A DNA stretch of 37,513 nucleotides from Thermoplasmata archaeon (GTDB lineage Archaea > Thermoplasmatota > Thermoplasmata > UBA10834). Of this stretch, positions 22,788-31,447 are shown one piece after another (position 1 is the stretch's first letter; each line of letters opens with the position of its first letter). The position numbers and the translations under genes are program-made. Below the pieces are notes generated by a model. That model saw nothing but the letters and a program-made list of their open reading frames with translations, did not search any database and had not been told where the DNA came from. The DNA lies in assembly GCA_025457815.1 (NCBI GenBank), contig JALOTQ010000004.1:1-37513 (forward strand), written 5' to 3'.

Positions 22788-22843
22788 ATTTTATAGCATG
22801 TCCGTCATGTCGTGCCAGAAGGGGGAAGCCGGCGGGAGCCGGC
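22788..22843 (+). promoter_or_regulatory. Promoter and leader hairpin of the peptide-binding protein gene
   Basis: The TATA-like attttatagc (22788-22797) predicts a transcript start near 22820 and a leader of about 60 bases. Within the leader GCCGGC-GGGA-GCCGGC (22828-22843) can fold as a 6-bp stem with a GGGA loop. GAGGT follows 7 bases before ATG 22880. A leader this long is unusual in this window. Confidence 0.5.
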
Positions 22844-22879
22844 AGGGGATTTGAGAACGACTTGTTAGAGGTAGTTTGT

Positions 22880-25800
22880 ATGATGAACGGTATTAGTAGA
22901 ATGACACGTGTGCTAGCACTTGCAGTGGTTCTGGCTCTCGTCCTGTCAGCGGTGCCCATGTTCGTCCCGAAGGCGGACATCGCACAGAACGCCGCGGCCG
23001 CGGAGGCCTATGTGAAGGTCGGCGTGCTGCAGGACTTCGCTTTCTGGAACCCAATGAATTTGGAACTCGTATCGGACTATGTTGCATGTTACATGATGTT
23101 CAGCGTGCTCTTCCAGTACAATGAGGACTGGGAAGGCCCTGTAAACGACCTGGCGACTGGTTATACACAGTACGTGGACCCGGTCGAGGGGAACATGTCG
23201 ACATACATCACGATCACGGACAACGCCTACTTCAGGAACTACGCGGACCCCACTGACACGACCAATGGCCTTACGGCGAACGATGTGAAGTTCACGATCG
23301 ACCTGATAAAGGCCAACCCGGGTGGCGCCTGGGACGACTACCTGAAGAACATCACAGAGGTCAGGGTAATCGACGACTATCAGGTCTGCTTCGAGACGGA
23401 TTCTGCCTTGGCGACGCTGATAGACAACCTGGTCTGGATACCTATCCTTCCGCAGTTCCAGTGGGACGGTCTGCCCGGAGGTCAGATCCTTACGAACAAG
23501 GACCCAGACTGGCTGATCGGCAGCGGGCCGTTCATGTTCAACAACTCCGTCACCGGCTCGTGGTACAGGTTTGACAGGGCGCCGAACTACCACGGATCAA
23601 TCGACTATCCCGCGACCATTGGAGACGCCGAGAGGGTTGTGGACATCGACGGAGTTCAGTTCAGCATCTACACTGACGCCTCCGGCCTTGTGCTTGACAT
23701 GAACAGTGGAATTCTCGACGTCGTGGACGTCTCAGGGTCTGTTGGCCTGTTCCTTGACGTCCTAGGCACCGGGAACCCGGACATCCAGAAGTTCTCGACC
23801 AGCGAGATGGGCATCATTGATGTGGCCATCAACGCTATCCCGATGGACTTCAGGTCACCTACCTTCGGCGACGGCAACACGCTTCTGCTGGACCCGCTCG
23901 TCAGGAAGGCCATACTCATGACCATGGACAGGGACAGGATAGTCAACGACCTGTTCAGAGGCCTCCCGACACCGGGAGACTCGGTACTTTCCACGGGATT
24001 CTGGCACAACGACGTTGTCGAGTTGCCGTATGACCCTGCGGCCGCCAAGACGCTGCTCCTGGCCAACGGCTACGAGGAGGGCACCGGAGGCATACTCCAA
24101 GCGACCGCTACGGCCTACCCGGTGGTTATGGGATGGGCGGATGAGGGCGATCCCCTCAGCTTCAGGCTGAGGGCCCCTGACACCGACCCGACCTATGACA
24201 CCGTCGCGAGCGACTGGCCCGCGTTCGCCGAGTTGGCGGGCATAGACCTGATGTACGACGGAGTCACGCCTGAGAACACCATGATCAACCTTGACTGGTA
24301 CAAGGCCGACTACGACATTTGGGTCTGGGCATGGTATTGGAGCCCGGAACCTCTCAGCAACCTCGCCGTCTGGCTGACCGACCAGATCAAGCCCGGCGGA
24401 AACAACTGCCAGATGCCGATGGGACCTTGGTGGTACAGCGCCGCGAACTCGTCGACGGGGAAGCCTTACGGGGCTTTCGACGAGAACTGGACTCTCGCGA
24501 TGAAGACCCAAGACATCAACGACAGGAAGATCATCGTCGACAAGCTGCAGCAGTGGATCTACGACTCGTGGACGGAGACCCCGCCCATCTATCCGACGGG
24601 ACTGTACGCCGTCAGCACTGAGTTCTTCACTGGATGGGGCAACTGGACCGAGCACCTTGGCAGGAGCATAATATCTGACCTGCCGTGGGTATGGTTCGAC
24701 CTGGTCCCAACGGGGGCGAACAAGCCACCGGAGATCGTCAACGACCTGCAGAGCGAATACACCGTGGTCATCGGATCGAGCCAGAGCTTCAGCATCACCG
24801 TCCGTGACCCCGAGGGCGACCCGATCACCGTTGATTGGGACTTTGGGGACGGTCAGACCGCGACCGACACCGTGACCACCGGAACGGCCGTTGGAGCCGT
24901 CGTGACGAGGGCGCACCAGTACGACACCTTGGCGACCTCGGGCCTCGACATGGTCGTGAACATCTCGGACCCCAACCCAGGCAACTACGTGCTCACGGGC
25001 GCTACGGTATATGTGATAGCTGAGCCGGACAGCGTGCCGACCCTGACATATCCCATCATCAGCGACCCCTCCGACAAGACGTATATCGACGAGTGGGTGA
25101 CCTGGACCGTGGGAGCGAAGGACCTTGAGTCTGGTGGCGACACCGGACCGGGCCTGCAGTTCACATGGGTCTGGGACGACGGCACATACAACGTCACGCT
25201 CTACCAGCCGACCACGAACGACACAGAGGTCAGGGACACCGTCATGCACGCATGGAGCGTCGCGGCCACCTACTCCGTCGAGCTGTATGTCAACGACCTT
25301 TCTGGCCTTCCGGGCCACAACGTCTCGATGGCAGTCCCGCCCATAGAGTTCTTGGTAGTGGAGAACCAGGCGCCCGCAGTGCCGAGCATATCCCCGATAA
25401 CCGTGAACAGAGGGATAGAGGTGGAGTGCCTCGCCACTAGCAGCGATGCGGACGGGGACACACTGAGGTTCACGTGGGTGTTCGAGGACGGCACCACGAT
25501 CGTGACCGAGGGTCAGGCGCAGCCTGACGAGATAGTGGTCTCCATGGTGAACTACACCTGGACTGCATCTGGCAGCTTCACAGTCGATGTCTACGTCGAC
25601 GACCTGACCGGAGAGGCTGGCCACAATGTGACCTCGAGCATCACCGCTGTCGTTTCGAACCCAGGGACGGAAGTCGCCCCGAGCGCGATAGGACTGATAC
25701 CCGTGCCCGCGACGACCTTCCCGGGAGACGAGGTGGTCTTCAACGCGAGCGCGATCGACACGAACGCCGACCCGCTGACGTTCTACATAACCTACGATGA

Positions 25801-26740
25801 CGGCATGTCGGATGTCTCGACCACCGCAGGCGGAGTCACGACGAGACAGAGCGTGGAGTTCTTGCATGTCTACGACACCGCCGGAGTGTACGTGGCCGAG
25901 CTCTGGGTAGACGACGGCACCAACAACGTGAGCGTCCAGGCGACGGTCACGGTCACCGAGAACTCGGTGCCTCAGCTCATACTGCCTTCGGAGGCGACTG
26001 CCCTGTTCAACAGGACCTTCACCGCAACGCCGGCGAGGGTCGCTGACGCGGACGGGGACCTCGTGAAGGTCTGGTACGACTGGGGCGACGGCAACGAGAG
26101 CGCAGGGATGGGCCCACCGACGTACGCCGGAGAGCACGTGTACGAGACGAGTGGGAACGCCACCGTGACAGTCTATGCGGACGACGGCACAGGGCTTGAC
26201 GGCCACAACGTCAGCGCCTCAATGACCGTGACCATCAACGAGAACCTGAGACCGCAGTTCCTGCCGCCCGTACTGGTCACACCGGACAAGGACGTCTACG
26301 ACAGGGGCGAGAGCATAACGTTCACCATCTGCGTGAGGGACTACGAAGGCGACACCGTGAACATCACGATCGACTTCGACGATGGTTCAGCGCCGGTCCT
26401 GGTGGCGAACATCGCGACCGAGCCCAAGATCTGGCTCAACAAGACGGTGAACTACACCTATGAGGACGGCAGGGACGCACCGTACCTGGTGACCATAACC
26501 GTGGACGACGGCATGTCGAAGTACCGCGCCACAAAGACCCCGGAGTCCCAGACGGTCTCGATAAGTGTCGAGCCGAAGGAGACCTCCAACCTCATGCTGT
26601 ACGTGGGCATAGGCGTCATCGTCGTGGTTGTGGTCCTGCTCATCGTGTGGATGCTGATGCGCAAGAAGAAGTCCGAGGGAGCGCCGGCAGGCCCAGGCGG
26701 CATGGAGGGCATGGCCCCGCCTCCGCCTCCGAAGACCTGA
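22880..26740 (+). CDS. Membrane-anchored family 5 substrate-binding protein with PKD-like repeats
   Basis: About 1286 residues, more than twice the usual size. An N-terminal signal segment (VLALAVVLALVLSAVPMF) precedes a SBP_bac_5-type oligopeptide-binding domain to about residue 610 (NGLTANDVKFTIDLI, LVRKAILMTMDRDRIVNDLF). About six PKD/Ig-like repeats follow, up to residue 1235. They are recognised by recurring DPEGDPITVDWDFGDG-, DADGDLVKVWYDWGDG- and DYEGDTVNITIDFDDG-like segments, each ending in a YxVxVxVDDG-type strand. At the C-terminus is one membrane helix (LYVGIGVIVVVVVLLIVWML), RKKK and a Pro-rich tail. There is no lipobox Cys; the C-terminal anchor holds it to the membrane and the repeats act as a stalk. 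ATG 22880 with GAGGT is preferred over an upstream TTG. dppB- and dppC-like permeases follow. Confidence 0.88.
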   Translation: MMNGISRMTRVLALAVVLALVLSAVPMFVPKADIAQNAAAAEAYVKVGVLQDFAFWNPMNLELVSDYVACYMMFSVLFQYNEDWEGPVNDLATGYTQYVDPVEGNMSTYITITDNAYFRNYADPTDTTNGLTANDVKFTIDLIKANPGGAWDDYLKNITEVRVIDDYQVCFETDSALATLIDNLVWIPILPQFQWDGLPGGQILTNKDPDWLIGSGPFMFNNSVTGSWYRFDRAPNYHGSIDYPATIGDAERVVDIDGVQFSIYTDASGLVLDMNSGILDVVDVSGSVGLFLDVLGTGNPDIQKFSTSEMGIIDVAINAIPMDFRSPTFGDGNTLLLDPLVRKAILMTMDRDRIVNDLFRGLPTPGDSVLSTGFWHNDVVELPYDPAAAKTLLLANGYEEGTGGILQATATAYPVVMGWADEGDPLSFRLRAPDTDPTYDTVASDWPAFAELAGIDLMYDGVTPENTMINLDWYKADYDIWVWAWYWSPEPLSNLAVWLTDQIKPGGNNCQMPMGPWWYSAANSSTGKPYGAFDENWTLAMKTQDINDRKIIVDKLQQWIYDSWTETPPIYPTGLYAVSTEFFTGWGNWTEHLGRSIISDLPWVWFDLVPTGANKPPEIVNDLQSEYTVVIGSSQSFSITVRDPEGDPITVDWDFGDGQTATDTVTTGTAVGAVVTRAHQYDTLATSGLDMVVNISDPNPGNYVLTGATVYVIAEPDSVPTLTYPIISDPSDKTYIDEWVTWTVGAKDLESGGDTGPGLQFTWVWDDGTYNVTLYQPTTNDTEVRDTVMHAWSVAATYSVELYVNDLSGLPGHNVSMAVPPIEFLVVENQAPAVPSISPITVNRGIEVECLATSSDADGDTLRFTWVFEDGTTIVTEGQAQPDEIVVSMVNYTWTASGSFTVDVYVDDLTGEAGHNVTSSITAVVSNPGTEVAPSAIGLIPVPATTFPGDEVVFNASAIDTNADPLTFYITYDDGMSDVSTTAGGVTTRQSVEFLHVYDTAGVYVAELWVDDGTNNVSVQATVTVTENSVPQLILPSEATALFNRTFTATPARVADADGDLVKVWYDWGDGNESAGMGPPTYAGEHVYETSGNATVTVYADDGTGLDGHNVSASMTVTINENLRPQFLPPVLVTPDKDVYDRGESITFTICVRDYEGDTVNITIDFDDGSAPVLVANIATEPKIWLNKTVNYTYEDGRDAPYLVTITVDDGMSKYRATKTPESQTVSISVEPKETSNLMLYVGIGVIVVVVVLLIVWMLMRKKKSEGAPAGPGGMEGMAPPPPPKT

Positions 26741-26811
26741 AAAGAGTGCTACCCGGATCCAAACCTCTTCCCAAACTTCATTTATTACCTATCAATTGCG
26801 GCTGGGCGTTC

Positions 26812-26821
26812 ACATAATATA
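26812..26821 (+). promoter_or_regulatory. TATA-like box of the permease genes
   Basis: The sequence acataatata, centred about 42 bases before TTG 26859, allows the permeases to be transcribed separately from the binding protein. A second AT-rich site lies near 26780-26788. Confidence 0.5.
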
Positions 26822-26858
26822 GCGCAGACGATTAACGGGACACGGGGCTGATGCTAAG

Positions 26859-27845
26859 TTGGCCAAATCGTTCAGGGTGATCCTGACCAAGAGGGTCTTC
26901 AACGCGGTCGTTACGATCTTGCTCATCATGGCCCTGAACTTCGCGCTTTTCAGGCTGTTGCCAGGGGACCCAGCCGTCCTGATGATGAACCGGTCGATCC
27001 ACGAGTCCGACTATGCGTACTGGCGCAATGTGGAGATCATGGGCCTGAACGACACCTACGCCGAGCAGTTCGTCAAGTACTACATCATGACCTTCACGGG
27101 AGACTGGGGGATCTCGTACCAGCACGAGAGGAACGTGACCGACGTGCTAAGCGAAGCCATCCTCTGGACGGTACTGCTCATGAGCGTCTCCATGACCTTC
27201 ATGTTCCTGGTCGGAATCGCTTTAGGCAAGCTGGCTGCGCGTCGTAGGGGGAAAGCGACGGACCTGACCATCACGGGCTTCGGCATATTCTTCTACGGCA
27301 TGCCCGTGTTCTGGTTCGCCATCGTGCTGATGGTCGTCTTCGTGGGCTGGTTCCATCTGCTTCCCGCCAAGGGGTACATGACGGACGGGGTGCCTCTGCA
27401 ACCCATCACCGCGTCGAAGATCTGGGACATACTGGTCCACATGACACTGCCTGCGGTTGCGCTGGCGGTCGGCTCCGTCGCAGGGGTAGTACTGCTGATG
27501 AGGAACTCCCTGATAGACGTCCTGACAGAGGACTACATCATCACTGCGTATGCCAAGGGGCTCAACGAAAGACAGGTCATGCGGAAGCATGCTGGCCCGA
27601 ACGCCCGCCTTCCCATAGTGACGACCATCGCGATGGACACCGCGTTCATATTCGGAGGGGTCTTCCAGATCGAGGTCGTGTTCAGCTACAAAGGTATCGG
27701 ATGGTACACGATGGAGGCCATCTGGAACCAAGACTATCCGGTGCTGCAGTTCATATTCTTCATAGGCGGAGTTGCGGTCGTGATCGCGAACCTCATCGCC
27801 GACCTCGTTCTGGTCAAGCTCGACCCGAGGGTGCAGATCACTTAG
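26859..27845 (+). CDS. Peptide/nickel ABC transporter permease, DppB type
   Basis: This 328-residue protein has the N-terminal membrane helix and FRLLPGDPAVLMM signature of DppB/OppB permeases. A six-span BPD_transp_1 core follows, with the EAA-loop-like segment DYIITAYAKGLNERQVMRKHAGPNA that docks on the ATPase, and the C-terminal GIGWYTMEAIWNQDYPVLQF element. The start is a TTG; a nearby ATG at 26851 is out of frame. The dppC-type gene begins 13 bases after its TAG stop. The two ATPase subunits are missing from this locus and must be encoded elsewhere. Confidence 0.92.
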   Translation: MAKSFRVILTKRVFNAVVTILLIMALNFALFRLLPGDPAVLMMNRSIHESDYAYWRNVEIMGLNDTYAEQFVKYYIMTFTGDWGISYQHERNVTDVLSEAILWTVLLMSVSMTFMFLVGIALGKLAARRRGKATDLTITGFGIFFYGMPVFWFAIVLMVVFVGWFHLLPAKGYMTDGVPLQPITASKIWDILVHMTLPAVALAVGSVAGVVLLMRNSLIDVLTEDYIITAYAKGLNERQVMRKHAGPNARLPIVTTIAMDTAFIFGGVFQIEVVFSYKGIGWYTMEAIWNQDYPVLQFIFFIGGVAVVIANLIADLVLVKLDPRVQIT

Positions 27846-27858
27846 GAGGCGGCAGAGG

Positions 27859-28788
27859 ATGAGTTTCGAGGAAAGGTTCGAGAGATGGGGCCGCCGGGTC
27901 TTCGCCCGCAACAAGGTGCTGTCCGACAAGTTCGGCCTGACCGGGAAGGAGCTGGGCAGGACCACGGACCTCTTCATGGCGACCAACATGGGCAAGGTCG
28001 GCACTGCCATCATATTGGTTTTCGTGTTCATCGCGCTGGCCGCCCTCATTGTCTATCCGGACAAACCAGCGGTCACCGGGGCGCCATTCGAGGAACCTTC
28101 GTTCGAGCACCCGTTCGGGACGGACTACATCGGAAGAGACCTGTTCGTCAGGATAATGCAGGGCACGCAGCCCTCGCTCATCGTCGGGTTCGCCGCGATG
28201 GCCATCTCGATGGTCCTCGGGACGCTCGTCGGGCTGGCTTCCGGCTACTGGGGCGGTTGGAAGGACGAGGTCATCATGAGGATCAACGACGTCTTCCTCT
28301 CGATACCCTGGCTCGTGCTGATGCTCGTCCTGGCGTCCGTCCTTCAGGCCCAGACGCTCGGGACTGTCATCTTAGTCATAGGCGTGACTGGCTGGTCTAC
28401 GACCGCCAGGATTGTCAGGTCCCAGGTGCTGACCCTCAGAACCAGACAGTTCGTCGAGCGGGCGCGGGCGATAGGTTCGGGGGACTGGCACATAATCAGA
28501 AGGCACGTGTTCCCGAACGTGGTCCCGCTCATATTCGCCAACGCCATCCTGACGGTCGCGATCGCAATCCTGTCGGAATCCACGCTGAGCTACCTCAAGA
28601 TGGGCCCGAAGAACGTCGAGACCTGGGGCAAGATACTCGAGGAGGCGTCGAGGTACAACACGCAGCTCATCGGGCCCTACTCGTACATCCTGATCCCGGG
28701 CATATTCATAGTGATAATCGTGCTCGGGTTCACGTTCGTGGGGTACGCCATGGACGAGGTGCTCAACCCGAAGCTGCGCCGGAGATGA
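27859..28788 (+). CDS. Peptide/nickel ABC transporter permease, DppC type
   Basis: This 309-residue protein starts with a cytoplasmic stretch and one membrane helix (GTAIILVFVFIALAALIVYP). The DppC hallmark HPFGTDYIGRDLFVRIMQGT and the core domain follow, with the EAA loop TRQFVERARAIGSGDWHIIRRHVFPN. It pairs with the DppB-type permease to form the membrane channel for peptides bound by the large surface protein. The ATG has an AGAGG-like site shortly upstream. It is the last gene of the transporter; the ribosomal gene after it has its own promoter. Confidence 0.92.
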   Translation: MSFEERFERWGRRVFARNKVLSDKFGLTGKELGRTTDLFMATNMGKVGTAIILVFVFIALAALIVYPDKPAVTGAPFEEPSFEHPFGTDYIGRDLFVRIMQGTQPSLIVGFAAMAISMVLGTLVGLASGYWGGWKDEVIMRINDVFLSIPWLVLMLVLASVLQAQTLGTVILVIGVTGWSTTARIVRSQVLTLRTRQFVERARAIGSGDWHIIRRHVFPNVVPLIFANAILTVAIAILSESTLSYLKMGPKNVETWGKILEEASRYNTQLIGPYSYILIPGIFIVIIVLGFTFVGYAMDEVLNPKLRRR

Positions 28789-28846
28789 CAAAGCGTCTGG
28801 GAGGGGGCCAGGCAGGGCTCTGGTACCCTGCGACGTCCACGGCAAT

Positions 28847-28856
28847 CTTTTAATAT
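28847..28856 (+). promoter_or_regulatory. TATA-like box of rpS3Ae
   Basis: The sequence cttttaatat, centred about 50 bases before TTG 28902, predicts a leader of about 24 bases with GAGGT 6 bases before the start. Confidence 0.6.
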
Positions 28857-28901
28857 GGAAATCTGTTATCGAGCATCCCTAATCGACGAAGAGGTAATTG
28901 A

Positions 28902-29663
28902 TTGCCACCAAAGCAAAGGGCCGCAGCGAAAAAGGTCAAGGACAAGTGGAGGGCGAAGGAGTGGTACAAGCTCTATGCCCCCGACATGTTCAGCAAGATG
29001 CAGCTCGGCGAGTCGCCGTCCGATACCCCTGAGGGCCTGATGGGCAGGATAACCGAGGCCACCGTCCAGGACCTGACCGGCGACTTCTCTAAGATGCACA
29101 TCAAGATCAAGTTCAAGGTACACGAGGTGAAGGGCCTCGACGCCCACACCATATTCTACGGCCACGACCTGACGAGCGACTACGTCAGGAGGCTCACGAG
29201 GAGGAAGAGGACCAAGACGGACTCGGTGGTCGACGTGACCACCAAGGACGGCTGGGAGATACGCGTGAAGCCGATGGCAGTGTCCGAGCAGAGGATCCAG
29301 GCGTCCCAGGAGACCGCAATCAGGCGGATCATGGTGGATGACCTCAAGAGGATCGCCTCTGACCTCACCATAGGCGAGTTCGTCCGGATGCTCATAATGG
29401 GCGAGCTGGCGAAGAAGATCTCGGACGCGTCCAAGATAATCGTCCCGATCAAGAGGATAGAGATCAGAAGGAGCGAGGTTACGAGGGCGGGCAAGATGCC
29501 CGAGCCGGGCGAGGCCCCGATAATGGCCCCTGAAGAGCCGCCGGCTCCTGAGGAGCCGGAGGCGGAACCAGCAGCCCAGGCCCCGGAGGCGCCGCAGCCT
29601 ACGCCTGCCCCGGAGACGGCTGAGCAGCCTGCAGCTCCTGCCGAGGGCGAGAAGAGCGAATAG
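28902..29663 (+). CDS. rps3ae: 30S ribosomal protein S3Ae (eS1)
   Basis: This 253-residue protein matches archaeal S3Ae over its first ~200 residues: KVKDKWRAKEWYKLYAPDMF, then DFSKMHIKIKFKVHEVKG, the DLTSDYVRRLTRRKRTKTD stretch and DASKIIVPIKRIEIRRSEV. It is a small-subunit protein specific to archaea and eukaryotes. The start is TTG (MPPKQR) with GAGGT 6 bases upstream. An unusual acidic tail of about 50 residues, made of Pro, Ala and Glu, follows the conserved core; most archaeal S3Ae proteins lack one this long. A tRNA-Met gene begins 23 bases after its TAG stop and is probably co-transcribed. Confidence 0.95.
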   Translation: MPPKQRAAAKKVKDKWRAKEWYKLYAPDMFSKMQLGESPSDTPEGLMGRITEATVQDLTGDFSKMHIKIKFKVHEVKGLDAHTIFYGHDLTSDYVRRLTRRKRTKTDSVVDVTTKDGWEIRVKPMAVSEQRIQASQETAIRRIMVDDLKRIASDLTIGEFVRMLIMGELAKKISDASKIIVPIKRIEIRRSEVTRAGKMPEPGEAPIMAPEEPPAPEEPEAEPAAQAPEAPQPTPAPETAEQPAAPAEGEKSE

Positions 29664-29686
29664 CTCTGACGCCTTTCTGACACAAA

Positions 29687-29794
29687 GTCGGGGTGGCTCA
29701 GCCTGGTGGAGCGTCGGACTCATAGGGAGAGGTCTTGACCAGATGCTCCTAAGACATCCGGAGGTCACGGGTTCGAACCCCGTCCCCGACACCA
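29687..29794 (+). tRNA. tRNA-Met (anticodon CAT), elongator-like, with a 31-base intron
   Basis: The acceptor GTCGGGG pairs with CCCCGAC, followed by discriminator A and an encoded CCA. The D arm is GCTC...GAGC and the T arm ACGGG-TTCGAAC-CCCGT. The anticodon stem TCGGA pairs with TCCGG across the loop C-T-CAT-A, with a 31-base insert before the final loop A, the canonical 37/38 intron site. The acceptor lacks the AGC start of archaeal initiator tRNA. A CAT anticodon also fits tRNA-Ile2 before lysidine/agmatidine-type modification, so elongator Met is the likelier call but not the only one. Confidence 0.9.
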
Positions 29795-29852
29795 GTTGTG
29801 GCGACATGATTATTGGCCAGGAGCGGTTTCACCCGCCAACGAGGCACCACCG

Positions 29853-31082
29853 ATGAGGGTAATCATCTACACAGGCAAGGGAGGCGTCGGGAAAACATCG
29901 GTTGCCGCCGCCACCGCGCTGAGGTCTGCCGCCCTCGGCAACAGGACCGCGATAATCAGCACCGATGCTGCCCACAGCCTCGGCGATTCGCTCGAGATGC
30001 AGCTGTCGGGCAAGATGACGAACGTGGCCAAGAACCTCGATGCCATCGAGGTCGACATGCAGTACGAGCTCGAGACCCGCTGGAAGGAGATCCAGACATA
30101 CCTAGCGGACTTCCTCGCCTCGCAGGGTATGGACGATGTCACCGCGAAGGAGATGGCGGTCTTCCCGGGCATGGAGCTCATGTCGGCGCTGTTCTACATC
30201 GAGGAGTGGCACAAGGAGAAGAAGTATGAGGTCGTCGTGATGGACACCGCGCCCACCGCGGACACTCTACGCCTGCTGGCGTTCCCCGACACAGCCAACT
30301 GGTACTTCGACAGGCTCTTCCACATGCTCAGGAACGTCATCAGGGTGGCGCGGGCGACCGTCGGGAAGCTCATGACCACGCCGCTGCCGACCGAGAAATT
30401 CCTCGAGGACCTGGAGAGCCTCAAGACGAGGCTGGCCCGCGTGCACGACATACTCACGGACCCGGAGATAACCTCGATCAGGCTGGTCGTCAACCCTGAG
30501 AAGATGGTCATAACGGAGACGCAGCGGGCCTACACCTATCTCTGCCTCTACGGATACACGGTCGAGAGCATAGTCATCAACAGGGTGATTCCAGAGGAGC
30601 TCTCGAAGGGTTACTTCAACGACAAGCTCATCGAGCAGAAGAAGTACCTCAAGATGATAGACGAGGTCTTCTCGCCGCTCAAGACCTTCCGCGCGAAGAT
30701 GATGCCGAGGGAGGTCCTCGGGACGAAGGCCCTCGCCCTGCTGGCGGATGAGCTGTTCGCGGGAGAGGACCCGACGAAGGTCTTCTCGAAGGAGTCGCCT
30801 ATGAAGATGTACTCCGAGGAGAATGCGGAAGTTCTGGCGCTGAAGCTCCCATTCCCCATGGACCAGAAACTAGAACTATATACGCGCAAAGACGATTTGA
30901 CGGTGCAGCTAGGGCCGTTCAAGAAGTCCATAGCCCTGCCCTATTCGATGACGAACAAGAAGATTCTCGGGGCAGAGATGGATGACGGATGGCTCGTGAT
31001 CAGATTCGAAGGTGAACCGCATGCCAAGGAAAAAGGTAGAAAAAGGACTCGAGGCCGCAAAGAAGCTCGAAAGGCACGCTGA
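29853..31082 (+). CDS. ArsA/Get3-family ATPase with C-terminal HSP20-like domain
   Basis: About 409 residues. The deviant P-loop GKGGVGKTS lies near residue 8, followed by STDAAHSLGDSL and DTAPTADTLRLLAFP (switch II region), all typical of ArsA/Get3. The segment from about 330 onward (LKLPFPMDQKLELYTRKDDL, then GDELVV-like GWLVIRFEG) matches the small HSP20-like domain found at the end of many archaeal ArsA proteins, followed by a basic tail. Members act either in arsenite export or in targeting tail-anchored membrane proteins. No ArsB, ArsR or arsenite-type Cys motif is visible, so the targeting role is favoured. ATG 29853 is chosen because the P-loop follows directly. The next gene overlaps its 3' end by 62 bases. 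Confidence 0.88.
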   Translation: MRVIIYTGKGGVGKTSVAAATALRSAALGNRTAIISTDAAHSLGDSLEMQLSGKMTNVAKNLDAIEVDMQYELETRWKEIQTYLADFLASQGMDDVTAKEMAVFPGMELMSALFYIEEWHKEKKYEVVVMDTAPTADTLRLLAFPDTANWYFDRLFHMLRNVIRVARATVGKLMTTPLPTEKFLEDLESLKTRLARVHDILTDPEITSIRLVVNPEKMVITETQRAYTYLCLYGYTVESIVINRVIPEELSKGYFNDKLIEQKKYLKMIDEVFSPLKTFRAKMMPREVLGTKALALLADELFAGEDPTKVFSKESPMKMYSEENAEVLALKLPFPMDQKLELYTRKDDLTVQLGPFKKSIALPYSMTNKKILGAEMDDGWLVIRFEGEPHAKEKGRKRTRGRKEARKAR

Positions 31083-31356
31083 GGAGATCGTGACCAAGAT
31101 AGCCACGAAGGACACGATGACCCATTTCGTCAACGCGGGCATGGAGCTGATTCAGGCAGCCAACGTCGCGATGAAGCAGATGAACCTGCCAGAGGAGACC
31201 AAGACGAGGATACACAAGGCCGAGAAGGAGGCCCTCCTCGCGGTGAAGAGCTCCATCGACGTCATCCTCACGGAGGTCGACAAGGAGATACCTCCGAGGA
31301 AGAGCTCGGAGCTCAAGAGAATAGAGATCAAGCCCGGGAAGAAGAAGTCGAGATGA
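31021..31356 (+). CDS. Small helical protein overlapping the ArsA gene
   Basis: This 111-residue, highly charged protein is predicted to be mostly helical (EKGLEAAKKLERHAEEIVTK, MELIQAANVAMKQMNLPEE, HKAEKEALLAVKSSIDVILT) with a basic tail. ATG 31021 has AAGGTGA 5 bases upstream inside the ArsA gene; an in-frame GTG at 31012 is an alternative. The 62-base overlap with ArsA shows tight coupling, so it may be an ArsA partner, for example a helical client-loading protein. That function is inference; I do not recognise the family. Confidence 0.72.
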   Translation: MPRKKVEKGLEAAKKLERHAEEIVTKIATKDTMTHFVNAGMELIQAANVAMKQMNLPEETKTRIHKAEKEALLAVKSSIDVILTEVDKEIPPRKSSELKRIEIKPGKKKSR

Positions 31357-31389
31357 ACCGCCGAGCATAACGGGCCGGCGACGCACACC

Positions 31390-31397
31390 TTTTTTAT
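31390..31397 (+). promoter_or_regulatory. TATA-like box of the ferredoxin-AOR operon
   Basis: The sequence ttttttat precedes ATG 31448 by about 54 bases. It predicts a transcript start near 31420 and a leader with GAGGGGG (31431-31437). The same T-run could also end the upstream transcript. Confidence 0.5.
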
Positions 31398-31447
31398 GCG
31401 TATCCCATTACCAGTTCAACCTTAGTTTCTGAGGGGGAATATTCGGC

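Noticed and set aside
23855-26206. 783-codon open frame on the minus strand opposite the peptide-binding protein
   Set aside because: It is antisense to a clear conserved gene. Its Arg/Val/His-rich low-complexity composition is the typical shadow of a GC-rich gene and no family motif is present.
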